IMG/VR virus record: IMGVR_UViG_3300025108_000409
Location: 1-22,887 of that record
Strand: one strand, 5' to 3'
Length of the DNA stretch: 22,887 nt
Origin: a virus
Part shown: in pieces, positions 7,237 to 15,226 of the stretch
How the letters are laid out: the number at the start of each line of letters is the position of its first letter
How positions within the stretch are numbered: position 1 is the stretch's first letter
Made by a program: the position numbers and the translations under genes
The notes under the pieces: model-generated
What the model saw: the letters and a program-made list of their open reading frames with translations, nothing else
What the model was told of the DNA's origin: nothing
Database searches by the model: none

Positions 7237-7510
7237 CTTTATAGTTTTTAAGTGCAACTACTTTAGCTTCTAATATTAAATCCATAATACTATCATAGAT
7301 ACTTTCTACTGCTTCAGGAGATCCTTCCCGCTCTAACTTTTTATTTATCTCTCTCTCATATAAGTCAACTGTTTTGATCACATGTTTGATCTTTTGTTTG
7401 ACTTGTTGCGTATGTATATACTGTAACCCGTGTGCAAGTTCACCCATACACTTGGTCATAGCAAATAGGATGTTGACATCCATTATTTCTTCTTCTGTTA
7501 ATTTAGCCAT
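7178..7510 (-). CDS. Hypothetical helical protein
   Basis: 110 aa, mostly helical, with a polar disordered tail rich in Asn, Ser and Glu. The tail is the part encoded in the overlap with the small Fis-like gene. Residues 1-60 contain Met-rich amphipathic helices (DVNILFAMTKCMGELAHGL) and a Lys-rich helix. No family recognised. It is the first gene after the hairpin terminator at 7528-7560 and heads the polymerase-PhoH-MazG-SPL gene string. No convincing promoter is visible in the short leader, so expression may come from read-through or an unrecognised promoter. Confidence 0.6.
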   Translation of the reverse strand: MAKLTEEEIMDVNILFAMTKCMGELAHGLQYIHTQQVKQKIKHVIKTVDLYEREINKKLEREGSPEAVESIYDSIMDLILEAKVVALKNYKDGNINTNERENNDSSSQET

Positions 7511-7527
7511 ATAAATAGATTAGAGCC

Positions 7528-7560
7528 AAAAAAAGCCCAAATCAATGAGCTTCTTTTTTT
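7528..7560 (-). terminator. Rho-independent terminator after the 140-aa gene
   Basis: On the minus strand AAGCTCA, a 6-base loop and TGGGCTT form a stem with one G.U pair. The stem can extend through flanking A and T runs and is followed by a run of seven T. It lies within 60 bases of the stop at 7584 and would insulate the polymerase gene string from the genes upstream. Confidence 0.7.
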
Positions 7561-7583
7561 AAGAATAGTAGTAATTGGAGGAA

Positions 7584-8006
7584 CTACTGTCCTGGTAATA
7601 TAATATTAGAGGTCTTGGTCTCATTTAAATCTACTTCTAAGAATTCTGTGTATTTAAATGATGATGCATTTACCGCAAATAATTCTACAAAAGTTTTTAT
7701 ATCTTCTTTGTCATTGATATAATACTCTTGAAATGTATTTATATTAACTCTATGTTCTTTAACAGTCTTACCTGTTTGTTGATTTGGAACTTTAAGTCTA
7801 ATAGGTTGACCGTCATCATTAAGACGTGGTAACATATGAAAAGAGTCCTTCTTTTCTTTACCAATAACAGCTAAGATACCTGAGCTGGGGTCAAACATTG
7901 CTTCTACGTATGGTGAGTCTACGCTCACTGGAATCAAACTAAAAGATCTTGCATTTCTAAATACAGAATTTACAAGCATCATATTATTTCCTAAACTATT
8001 TGCCAT
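7584..8006 (-). CDS. Hypothetical protein
   Basis: 140 aa, mixed alpha/beta. The segment VEAMFDPSSGILAVIGKEKKDSFHMLPRLNDD (residues about 34-65) looks like a beta-hairpin fold with a central Gly. The C-terminus is acidic and ends in ILPGQ. No transmembrane segment and no recognised domain. It is followed by a good hairpin terminator, so it ends a transcript. A -7-like TATCTTTG lies 32-39 bases upstream of the ATG, but without a good -33 element. Confidence 0.6.
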   Translation of the reverse strand: MANSLGNNMMLVNSVFRNARSFSLIPVSVDSPYVEAMFDPSSGILAVIGKEKKDSFHMLPRLNDDGQPIRLKVPNQQTGKTVKEHRVNINTFQEYYINDKEDIKTFVELFAVNASSFKYTEFLEVDLNETKTSNIILPGQ

Positions 8007-8025
8007 TTGATTTTGTTATTTGATT

Positions 8026-8607
8026 TTAGTATTTGTCCAAAGATATAGAATTATTTTTAAATAACTCTATTTCCTGTGGCACATTTTCATTTATTGTTTC
8101 TTTTTCTAAGTCTGGTTTTGAACATAATTCATAAACATTTTCTATCAGTTCTAACTCCACGCCTAATGCCTCAGCATATATTTCATGAAATTCATCTGGT
8201 TTAAGAAAACTTTTTACATAATCTGCTATATTACCCACACCTCCAAAGAAATCTTTGATAGTTCTTTTAGTATCTATACTAAATTTAGAGTATTTACCTT
8301 CTACAAAAGAATCAAAATCATGTTTGTATCTATTCATATTAAATACATAAACATGTTTATTATCACCTAAATTAAAATAAGCTTCTATTAATGGATGATT
8401 TGTTAAAAATCTTTCTTGAAAATTTAAAAACTCAATACTCATTTCAGCGTTATACAGACACATAAATTTTCTATCATTTATATGATACAGTTTGTCCCAG
8501 CAAACATAAGTTTGTTCCGGGACAAAATCTATACCTTTTTTTAGATTAAGTAAAGGATATAAAAATACTTTACTCTTTTGAAAATATTGTGTGTAAACAC
8601 CTGCCAT
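8026..8607 (-). CDS. Hypothetical protein
   Basis: 193 aa, aromatic-rich (many Phe and Tyr), soluble, alpha/beta. Features include YFQKSKVFLYPLLNLKKG near the N-terminus, a FFGGVGNIADYVKSFLKPDE segment near the middle and an acidic helical C-terminus. No recognised family or catalytic motif. It starts one base after the stop of the PD-(D/E)XK nuclease gene and precedes the 140-aa gene by 19 bases, so these three probably share a transcript. The tight linkage to the nuclease hints at a DNA-metabolism role, not shown by the sequence. Confidence 0.6.
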   Translation of the reverse strand: MAGVYTQYFQKSKVFLYPLLNLKKGIDFVPEQTYVCWDKLYHINDRKFMCLYNAEMSIEFLNFQERFLTNHPLIEAYFNLGDNKHVYVFNMNRYKHDFDSFVEGKYSKFSIDTKRTIKDFFGGVGNIADYVKSFLKPDEFHEIYAEALGVELELIENVYELCSKPDLEKETINENVPQEIELFKNNSISLDKY

Positions 8608-8608
8608 A

Positions 8609-9592
8609 CTATAATGTAACCTTTTTTACTAAGAATTCATAAGGCAAGCTATATTCTCTTTCTTGATAATGGAAGTCTGCCATAGACAATGCTTCCTGTA
8701 AACCTTGTGTCCAATAAGACAATGTCTCTGGACTAACGTCAAAGACGTACACTTGCTGATAACTATCTATAACAACAAATTTATAAATAATTTTGTAATC
8801 TTTTTGGTCATCAGACAAGTTTTCCCAAACTAGTTTACAATAAATAGCAGCTTGTAACCAATATTTATAGAACTCTACAGTTTCTTTAAAATCAGAAATT
8901 GATTTGCTTGTTGTTTTAAGGTCACAAACAGTTACAAGCTTTTCATTATCATCTATTTTATAGAAGTCTACTATTCCTTTTAAACCATATGTTTTATCTT
9001 TAAGTTTACAAGACAAGTATTCTTCTGCATAAGTATGTATAGGATCTAAATCAAAATCTGTTTGTGTATTACTAAACAGCTCCATTACGTCTTTGTTAGC
9101 TTTAATAACTTCTGCCTTTGCTGTGCAATCAAACAATGTATCTTGATTTATAACATCTACATTACTGTTAGATAAGAACTCCCAGTAGGGCTCATAGTCA
9201 GACACTTTAATCTTTTTAACTCTAGCCTCATCTAACTTCAAAGACTGATAAAGATTAAATTCTTTCAATGTAGAAAGTATAATATCATCTTCTATGTCCT
9301 CAATTGTATCTGAGTCTGTATAAAGAGTTAAATTTTTAAGTACTTTTCTAATATTGTCAGACGGTGCTTTACCCGGTACAATACTAAACTTCTCTTTTAA
9401 GTTCTCTGGTTCAAACACTAAGCAATGAACAAGCTTACCTTCAACTAAGTACTTGTCAGTTTTAATTTCTTTGTCTTTTAATATATAGTCCTTGTAAAAC
9501 AGGGACGGTGAAAATAATAATCTATTAAGTGAAGAATAACTAAATGAAAAATCTTTTCCATAAAATTCATCTTCTTTTATTTTATCTATCAT
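8609..9592 (-). CDS. PD-(D/E)XK exonuclease, RecB/RecE-like
   Basis: 327 aa. The opening SYSSLNRLLFSPSLFYKDY (residues 19-37) is the conserved lead helix of phage RecB/RecE-like nucleases, followed by a GKLVHCLVFEPE helix with His56. The catalytic motif is GIVDF (Asp209) then CDLKTT (Asp224-x-Lys226), with the trailing Q-x-x-x-Y motif YWLQAAIYCK (Gln247, Tyr251). No iron-sulphur cysteines of the Cas4/AddB type are visible. These enzymes resect DNA ends, usually to feed an annealing protein. The Sak4-like ATPase and SSB candidate at 17-18.4 kb would be natural partners. The start overlaps the 64-aa gene by four bases (ATGA). Confidence 0.85.
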   Translation of the reverse strand: MIDKIKEDEFYGKDFSFSYSSLNRLLFSPSLFYKDYILKDKEIKTDKYLVEGKLVHCLVFEPENLKEKFSIVPGKAPSDNIRKVLKNLTLYTDSDTIEDIEDDIILSTLKEFNLYQSLKLDEARVKKIKVSDYEPYWEFLSNSNVDVINQDTLFDCTAKAEVIKANKDVMELFSNTQTDFDLDPIHTYAEEYLSCKLKDKTYGLKGIVDFYKIDDNEKLVTVCDLKTTSKSISDFKETVEFYKYWLQAAIYCKLVWENLSDDQKDYKIIYKFVVIDSYQQVYVFDVSPETLSYWTQGLQEALSMADFHYQEREYSLPYEFLVKKVTL

Positions 9593-9783
9593 AAGTTTTT
9601 TATAAAATTAGCTCTTGCTAATACCTGATCTCCAGGTTTAATAGGATGTGTATATAAACAATAATTTATATCCACCCATCCTTCATTAGTCTCAAGCATG
9701 TTATTATGTCTTTTTATTACTGTAGCCGCTACTCTAACTACGTTCTCATTCCATTTTAAATAATCCGGCTTTGTATCATCCAT
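9589..9783 (-). CDS. Small hypothetical beta-rich protein
   Basis: 64 aa. The sequence alternates short beta strands (VVRVAATVIKRH, GWVDINYCLY) and ends with KPGDQVLARANFIKNL, a pattern resembling a small SH3- or OB-like barrel. No known family. Coupled by ATGA to the nuclease gene downstream. Its 65-base leader carries a hairpin (9805-9825) that pairs better on the transcribed strand, a possible translational or attenuation control. An accessory to the nuclease is plausible from position only. Confidence 0.55.
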   Translation of the reverse strand: MDDTKPDYLKWNENVVRVAATVIKRHNNMLETNEGWVDINYCLYTHPIKPGDQVLARANFIKNL

Positions 9784-9804
9784 GTTTTAGTTTTAGAGTA
9801 AGGA

Positions 9805-9825
9805 GGGGACTCAATATGAGCCCCC
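9805..9825 (-). other. Leader hairpin upstream of the 64-aa gene
   Basis: On the minus strand GGGGGCTCA, loop TAT and TGAGTCCCC form a 9-bp stem with one G.U pair; on the plus strand that pair would be an A/C mismatch, so the structure suits leftward RNA. No U-run follows, making simple termination unlikely. It ends about 22 bases before the ATG at 9783. Confidence 0.45.
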
Positions 9826-9847
9826 ACAATTATGGCAATAATTACCC

Positions 9848-10966
9848 TTACAATTTTATTAATTCTTCTTCAATCTCTGACATGAAAAAATCATTATTTT
9901 TCTTTAGATTATCTATGTATTTAGGATTGATTTTAATTGCATCTAAATTTATTTTAAATACACTATCATCAGATAAAGCCATAGACTTTTTAAGAACATT
10001 ATGAAATGCATAACGTGCAACTTCAGTAAAAGCAAACTCAGTAAATTTATCTTTACTAATTAATGTTTTTAGATACTGTTCATAATATCCACCATAAGAA
10101 GCATTATTTCTAGGGACAAACGCCTCAAGAGATTTTCTCATTGTTTTTACATTAACATTGTTCCAGTTCCTGGTGTCCTTCAGATAATCATAATAAAAGT
10201 AAAACAACATAGATACATAATCATATGACTTTGTTAAGTTACAGTTAGCAAGTAATTCTAGTGCTAAAGACCTATTTTCTTTATCATCTGACTTAATCAT
10301 AGACCGAGTACTAATATACTCCTTTTTATCAATTACATGTAAGTCTTCATATGTAAAGTCTGTAACTAAAGTATCCAATATAAGATTATTATAAGTAGAA
10401 ATATTTGTAAACTGTTCCTCAAACTCAGGCTTAATATAATAATAATTGCTAATAAGTTCATTAAAGCTACCATCATTAGTCAAATTAGGCAAAGATGATT
10501 TATAATAATGTTGAAACTTTAGCTCTACATAATCATCATCCTTTACTGTATTTAATGCATTGATTATACTATCAAAACACTCTGTTGTAAAATGTTGCTT
10601 ATGAGAAGCCATCTCCGTAATAACATTCTTTACCTCATATAGACTATACCAAGAGTAATCACTCATGCTTTTTTGATATTTGTGAGATACAATTAAGTAA
10701 TCTGCTTTATCAATGTTCCTGGTAAGCTTGACATCAAACTTATCTTTTAATAGATCCATTTTTTGTCTAGGTAAATCCAACTTTGGAAACCTATATAATA
10801 CTTTATCTTGCAGATCTTGTGACTTTATAGTTTGATAAGTCACACCATTTATTTCTGGTTTATCTGGATGATAACTTGATAGAAATATTACTGGATCATT
10901 TATTTGAACTGAATCATATAAACTACCACCATCACTTTTAATTTTTAGTCTTAATATCTTCTTCAT
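9848..10966 (-). CDS. Unknown protein, probable paralogue of the next gene upstream
   Basis: 372 aa, soluble, Asp/Lys/Tyr-rich. Residues 55-95 (KVLYRFPKLDLPRQ ... LTRNIDKADYLIVSH) parallel KKAFLLPRSPV ... LTNDYESADLLLTH in the gene immediately upstream. A second parallel is SLALELLANCNLTKSY here with AIAGMMLPTIDYTKNY there. The first block looks like a Rossmann-like strand-helix-strand with a conserved ADhhhhH end. No nucleotide-binding or catalytic motif is evident and I recognise no family. The gene overlaps its paralogue by 29 bases and stands downstream of the MoxR ATPase and VWA genes, suggesting a shared complex. Confidence 0.6.
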   Translation of the reverse strand: MKKILRLKIKSDGGSLYDSVQINDPVIFLSSYHPDKPEINGVTYQTIKSQDLQDKVLYRFPKLDLPRQKMDLLKDKFDVKLTRNIDKADYLIVSHKYQKSMSDYSWYSLYEVKNVITEMASHKQHFTTECFDSIINALNTVKDDDYVELKFQHYYKSSLPNLTNDGSFNELISNYYYIKPEFEEQFTNISTYNNLILDTLVTDFTYEDLHVIDKKEYISTRSMIKSDDKENRSLALELLANCNLTKSYDYVSMLFYFYYDYLKDTRNWNNVNVKTMRKSLEAFVPRNNASYGGYYEQYLKTLISKDKFTEFAFTEVARYAFHNVLKKSMALSDDSVFKINLDAIKINPKYIDNLKKNNDFFMSEIEEELIKL

Positions 10967-12014
10967 TTAATTTTATTTTTAAATATTTTCTGTATTCTGG
11001 TTTTACTTCAACTTTAAATACATATAAATCTCTGTTATGTATACTTATCTCTTTTCTTACTAGAGGTTCTAAATGTCTAAAAGAAACTGCATCAAGTTTT
11101 TCTTCTTCCTCTAGCCAAAGTATCATGTCTTGTGCACTCTTGCGTGCAAAAAGATCATAGTTAGACTTGTCAATCCAATATTGTATATCTTTATTTCTAT
11201 TAAAGTGATACATTTTATATTCAGTCTGTCTAGCAAGTTCCCATAGTAAGTGATAATTTTTTGTATAATCTATAGTAGGTAACATCATACCCGCAATAGC
11301 CAAATCATCTCCTGTTGTATTCATTTGATTCACTAAATCTTTTAATACATCTTCAGTTAACTCCTGCTTATTAGCGGACTCACATACAACAGTATCTACA
11401 TCAATAACGCTAAGGGTTCCTATTTCAATCTTATAAGCAAGATTTACAGCTAAACCAGTAATAAGCCATTGGTCATATATACTTTCTAAAATACTTAGAT
11501 TGTTTCTATTAACAGTATCTCTTATCTTATCATGATATATAACAGGATTTCCTGTTGTTTTAGAATACTGATGAGTAACGTTTGAACTAAAGTATGCTGT
11601 ATTATCATCATTAAAAGATTCATAATTCCAAAGCTTTGCAAGCATTAATGTTGACTTTATTGTTTCACCATGTTCACATCTTTCTGAAATATCTCCATGA
11701 GTCAGCAGCAAATCAGCTGATTCATAGTCATTAGTTAATACAATACCGTGTTCTTTACACGCAGCTCTTACTCTATCAATAGATACAGGTGATCTTGGTA
11801 ACAGAAAAGCTTTTTTGCAAGCTTTAAAAGTTGTAGAATCTACCGTATCTGTAGTTATTATGTTTCCTATTTTCTCATATGTTGTTTGATCTTCTGTTAG
11901 CAGAACTGTATTTACTTCGGTGTTTGAAGCAACTCCATAACTAGGAGCTGCTTCAAGACCAAAGTGTTGAACTGCATCAGTGTCAAAATCTTGATATACT
12001 GATTTATTTGCCAT
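10938..12014 (-). CDS. Unknown protein, paralogue pair member next to the MoxR ATPase
   Basis: 358 aa. An N-terminal low-structure stretch of about 60 residues precedes the conserved block at residues 67-106, ending in ESADLLLTH. A mid-section DTVVCESANKQ (residues 207-217) and the DDLAIAGMMLPTIDYTKNYHL block (236-256) follow, then a charged C-terminus. No recognised domain or catalytic signature. It starts one base after the MoxR-type ATPase stop and overlaps the downstream paralogue by 29 bases. A substrate, adaptor or scaffold for the ATPase/VWA pair is the working inference; a DNA-processing subunit is also possible. Confidence 0.6.
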   Translation of the reverse strand: MANKSVYQDFDTDAVQHFGLEAAPSYGVASNTEVNTVLLTEDQTTYEKIGNIITTDTVDSTTFKACKKAFLLPRSPVSIDRVRAACKEHGIVLTNDYESADLLLTHGDISERCEHGETIKSTLMLAKLWNYESFNDDNTAYFSSNVTHQYSKTTGNPVIYHDKIRDTVNRNNLSILESIYDQWLITGLAVNLAYKIEIGTLSVIDVDTVVCESANKQELTEDVLKDLVNQMNTTGDDLAIAGMMLPTIDYTKNYHLLWELARQTEYKMYHFNRNKDIQYWIDKSNYDLFARKSAQDMILWLEEEEKLDAVSFRHLEPLVRKEISIHNRDLYVFKVEVKPEYRKYLKIKLNEEDIKTKN

Positions 12015-12015
12015 T

Positions 12016-13281
12016 TTACTTCATTGTCATTTTGATGATATCTGGATTCATCATCATTTTATTAAACTTCTGTTTGTTACCGTTAAATATGGTACGTACA
12101 ATTAAATACTTTAAATCATTTGTAAAGTAATCTTTTGTACATAAAGAGATAAGACGGTCACTAATCTTTTTAGTAACAGTATTCTCTTTAGAGTATACAA
12201 CTGCAAAGTTTCCTAAACGTGTTGCTAATGTAGATGCAATATCTGCACGGTATGTGTCATCTTGACCAACACAACCTCTAAGCTCACCCAATATATATTG
12301 CTCATTATCATGAGTCAACAAATCTGTAGGTGTAACCAGCTTATCCAGTTTGTTATTAATAAAGGTTGTAAACATAGAAGCAAATGTATCTCCTACACTA
12401 CCTTCACCAATCATCTGAACCATACTTAAGTTATCTTCAAAACTATCAAAACTTGATATTGCATTAAAGAATGTAGTAATGGACCTTGCATTAGTTTCTT
12501 GTGTAACTAATTCTGGATGAAGTAACAAAAAGTTAATACATCTAGTGTCAATACCTGCTTCTTCTGCCCAACGAGCCCAAACATTAACATCAAACTTAAG
12601 ATTAGCTGTAATATATCTAGTCTTCTGTGCACTATCTACACTGTTAACCATATAGTCTCCGTTATCTGGATTTGCTGTTAAAATAATATGCCAATCTTTT
12701 GGTAAAGACCAAGAGATATAAGTCTGACGGTCTACTAATTCCATAACTGCTTGTATAAAACGTACATCTGCACGATTCCAGTCATCTAACAGTAGTATAC
12801 CACCATCTTTAGCATCTGCAATCCATTCTGGAGCACAGTATGACATTCTATTTTTGCCTGTCATCTTGTAACCATTCTTTAGATAGTCAGCAACTGCTAA
12901 TTCATCAACCCAAGAACCTACCTTTTTTGTAATAGTAGTATTCATAGAGGCTAAGTCTTTAGATGCTGCACTTCTTTGAGCAGCTGTATAAGACAAATCA
13001 TCTACTTTCTTAATGGTCTTTTCTTTGTACATCTGAAACTGACGTACAGGAAATCCAACTAAGTCACCCAGCTCTTCTATCTGAGCTAAATTAAGCTTAA
13101 CAAACTTTAATTTGTTTTCTGTAGCTAAATCTACAATAGTAGACGTCTTACCAATACCTGATTCACCCACTATCTCTGTTGCTACAGGAAGTTTTCCTTG
13201 CTGTTGTAAGAATCTGTTGTTGTTTATGATGTGGTTTACAAAATCTTTTGCCTCATCAATATTTAAATTTACTTGTGCCAT
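12016..13281 (-). CDS. MoxR-type AAA+ ATPase
   Basis: 421 aa. Walker A is GESGIGKTS (residues 39-47), Walker B is GGILLLDDWNRA (161-172) and sensor 1 is IILTANPDN (199-207). The order and the 'DDWNRAD' box are those of MoxR-type AAA+ proteins, which form hexamers and work with VWA-domain partners to remodel proteins or insert metals. The insertion between Walker A and B (about residues 82-145, Lys-rich) is long. The gene lies nine bases downstream of the VWA/metallopeptidase gene, the classic MoxR-VWA arrangement. The target in phage infection is unknown. The P-loop Gly, Lys and Thr are all present, so ATP hydrolysis is expected. Confidence 0.85.
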   Translation of the reverse strand: MAQVNLNIDEAKDFVNHIINNNRFLQQQGKLPVATEIVGESGIGKTSTIVDLATENKLKFVKLNLAQIEELGDLVGFPVRQFQMYKEKTIKKVDDLSYTAAQRSAASKDLASMNTTITKKVGSWVDELAVADYLKNGYKMTGKNRMSYCAPEWIADAKDGGILLLDDWNRADVRFIQAVMELVDRQTYISWSLPKDWHIILTANPDNGDYMVNSVDSAQKTRYITANLKFDVNVWARWAEEAGIDTRCINFLLLHPELVTQETNARSITTFFNAISSFDSFEDNLSMVQMIGEGSVGDTFASMFTTFINNKLDKLVTPTDLLTHDNEQYILGELRGCVGQDDTYRADIASTLATRLGNFAVVYSKENTVTKKISDRLISLCTKDYFTNDLKYLIVRTIFNGNKQKFNKMMMNPDIIKMTMK

Positions 13282-13290
13282 AATTGCTTT

Positions 13291-14451
13291 TTAGTTTAAT
13301 TTTATTACTTTTCCTGGTAACTCATCATTCATTCCTGAAACGCTGCTTAACACCCATAAAGTGTTTTTAGGACAGTCATCCGGGGAATATGCTTCACCAT
13401 CTGTTAAATATACTAGGGCCGTATACCGCCCATGCTCATTGTAATGATCTATTACAGGTTGGAAGCTTGTACCTCCTCTACCTTTTATGCCAAGATCTTT
13501 TTTAGGATTGAAATCTTCAACCGAACGTAATACTGTATCACATTGTGCTATTGTTATTTTATGTCCGGTTTTATGCATATGCACAAGCTCATTCATAAAC
13601 TCCTCTAACTCACTTGTTGATACAGAACCAGATGTGTCTATACCTACAAGTATGTGATTTTTAAATTTAATTTTAAGACCTGGATTTGCTGAATAACGTT
13701 TATTGTATTTACGTCTAAGCTTCTTAGTGTAAATAACAGTAGAGTTACCAACAAACCTTCTTAAATAACCTTTCCAATCAAATTTAGCAGGTTCTACATA
13801 ACGAAGTCTAGAAACAAGTTCAGATAACTCACCTGGTATAGTACCACATCTTTTTTCTGTCTGTTCTGCTACTTCTTTAATTTGATGTTCTATTTGTTTT
13901 TCTATTAGCTTTTTATCTGCTTCAGATAAATCATCAAACTCATCCCATGTAGTATGGTCATATGGACTATCACCGTTCATATTATTAAGAAGATTATTAA
14001 GAGAAGGACATTGACCTTCATCTTGGGCTTCTTGTAGGAGTTCATAGTATTTATCTGTACCAGCTTTTACAGGTAGCTTTAAATCAGCAAATGTTTCTAA
14101 AGTTAATCCACCTTCTGGTAGATATTCTGAATCTATGTACTGATTAATTTCTAAGTCTGCCGCTATATTAAATAACTTTTTGTCATTATATCTATCTCTA
14201 GTTATTAAATGACCAAAACTTATGTGTAATAATTCATGTTTTAACAATCCTATTCTATGTTCTAAACTTAAATTAGAAAAGAAATCAGGATTTATTGATA
14301 ACTGTGCACCAATGCCTTGTTTACTAACACCTGCTGTAGGTATATCTTTTCTAAAAGTTTTATTTAACCCAACTAAAAAGAGCCCATAAAAGGGCTCTTG
14401 TAGTATGAGTGTTTTACTTGCTTTTGCAAGTGAATCTGCTATTTTTACCAT
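13291..14451 (-). CDS. VWA-domain protein with N-terminal metallopeptidase-like motif (DUF2201-like)
   Basis: 386 aa. The N-terminal region has KHELLHISFGHL (His72-Glu-x-x-His76), a zincin-type site, with NIAADLEIN following as a possible third-ligand helix. The C-terminal VWA domain carries a MIDAS motif GIDTSGSVS (Asp272, Ser274, Ser276), GGTSF (Thr328) and YLTDGEA (Asp351). This architecture matches the DUF2201/'putative metallopeptidase' family that pairs with MoxR ATPases. Next to the MoxR gene it probably forms an ATPase-VWA chaperone-like machine; whether it cleaves peptides is open. A terminator-like hairpin (14378-14399) lies inside the first 75 coding bases. Confidence 0.85.
   Translation of the reverse strand: MVKIADSLAKASKTLILQEPFYGLFLVGLNKTFRKDIPTAGVSKQGIGAQLSINPDFFSNLSLEHRIGLLKHELLHISFGHLITRDRYNDKKLFNIAADLEINQYIDSEYLPEGGLTLETFADLKLPVKAGTDKYYELLQEAQDEGQCPSLNNLLNNMNGDSPYDHTTWDEFDDLSEADKKLIEKQIEHQIKEVAEQTEKRCGTIPGELSELVSRLRYVEPAKFDWKGYLRRFVGNSTVIYTKKLRRKYNKRYSANPGLKIKFKNHILVGIDTSGSVSTSELEEFMNELVHMHKTGHKITIAQCDTVLRSVEDFNPKKDLGIKGRGGTSFQPVIDHYNEHGRYTALVYLTDGEAYSPDDCPKNTLWVLSSVSGMNDELPGKVIKLN
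14374..14399 (-). terminator. Intragenic terminator-like hairpin near the start of the VWA gene
   Basis: On the minus strand AAGAGCCC, loop TTTTAT, GGGCTCTT forms a perfect 8-bp stem followed by a T-run (TTTTTA when counted from the stem end). It begins about 52 bases after the ATG at 14451, within codons for QEPFYGLFL. Form fits an intrinsic terminator or attenuator; chance within coding sequence is the alternative. Confidence 0.4.
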
Positions 14452-14876
14452 GTTATATTTAATTTAATGTCATCTATCCAAGGAAATTTAACTACTTCAC
14501 GGATTGTTGATATCCATTCATTATCAAACTGTGATTTAAAAATCTTCTTTGCTTCTAAATCATTTGTATAGTGAGATGAAATTGTATTATATAACTTATC
14601 CCAACTAAGATCTACTGCTTGAATAGGACTTCCCCATCTTCTTTCTAGTGTAACTTTATATTCACTAAATAATTCTAATTCAAGTATGTCTTTATTTATT
14701 TCTAAGATTTTCTCTCTTGTTTCCTTTGGTGCCATCTTAGCTAGCAACAATACATAAATAGGATCTAGATTAAGATTATCTATATTTGATAAACCTATGC
14801 TTACATCTTCTTTTACAGATGAATTTAATAATTGCTTTATTCCTATAAAATCTGATATTTTAAATTCCATTACCAT
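14445..14876 (-). CDS. Hypothetical protein
   Basis: 143 aa, helical, acidic, with a terminal segment rich in Ile/Trp (FPWIDDIKLNITW). Two candidate starts, ATG at 14876 and at 14870, differ by two codons. It overlaps the VWA gene start by seven bases, so translational coupling to the VWA/MoxR module is likely. No recognised family. The tight overlap makes it a candidate accessory component of that module, but sequence alone shows no function. Confidence 0.6.
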   Translation of the reverse strand: MVMEFKISDFIGIKQLLNSSVKEDVSIGLSNIDNLNLDPIYVLLLAKMAPKETREKILEINKDILELELFSEYKVTLERRWGSPIQAVDLSWDKLYNTISSHYTNDLEAKKIFKSQFDNEWISTIREVVKFPWIDDIKLNITW

Positions 14877-14878
14877 AA

Positions 14879-15226
14879 TTAATCATTTATTTTTAAAGTC
14901 TTAGACATCCAATGTGGTTTGTTCTTTCTATTCATATGAACTATCCACTCTTTTGCAGAAGGTATGTAATTATTACAGTCTTCTTTGACATGTTGCTCAC
15001 CAACATATCTTGTATATACAGTTTTACCATCTGAATTTGTAAAACTTTCTCCAAATATTTTTTCTGATTCAAAAATTCCTTCAGAGTGGTGACGATAAAG
15101 TCTATGAATACTATGACCCATCCATTTTTTGGTTTCATCAAACCAGTTATGTATGTCCATGTAATCTTCAACTTTACCACCCCATTTTCTGACAGAACTT
15201 TTGCAGTGTAATAAAGGATGTGCCAT
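14879..15226 (-). CDS. Conserved small protein, DUF6915-like
   Basis: 115 aa. The pattern HPLLHCKSSVRKWGG, then HNWFDETKKWMG, RHHSEGIFESEKIFG, NSDGKTVYTRYVGEQHVKED and a final Trp-containing segment matches a widespread family of about 110-aa proteins that I recall as DUF6915 (number from memory). The many conserved His residues (His3, the RHHSEG pair and the EQH motif) could bind a metal, giving an HD-like helical site, though this is not established. It directly follows the DUF6878-like gene (TAATG overlap). Function unknown; a conserved domestic enzyme co-opted by the phage is possible. Confidence 0.7.
   Translation of the reverse strand: MAHPLLHCKSSVRKWGGKVEDYMDIHNWFDETKKWMGHSIHRLYRHHSEGIFESEKIFGESFTNSDGKTVYTRYVGEQHVKEDCNNYIPSAKEWIVHMNRKNKPHWMSKTLKIND

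Noticed and set aside
7511-7527. Promoter for the polymerase gene string just after the terminator
   Set aside because: TTTG-N20-TATTTATA can be drawn but matches only four of six fixed -7 positions and would start transcription inside the coding region.
8038-8045. TATCTTTG (minus strand) as promoter for the 140-aa gene
   Set aside because: The -7 box matches, but no TTG stands 20 bases upstream; I left it out of the feature list.
9771-10004. Plus-strand frame antisense to the paralogue gene
   Set aside because: Composition looks like a reverse-strand shadow and no promoter or start context is seen; other plus-strand frames of about 60-80 aa (near 4975, 7085, 8185, 13112, 15725, 16683, 18239, 20054, 20935) were rejected for the same reason.
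14941-15180. 79-aa frame on the minus strand inside the DUF6915-like gene
   Set aside because: It is wholly contained in a gene with recognisable conserved motifs and has no domain of its own.
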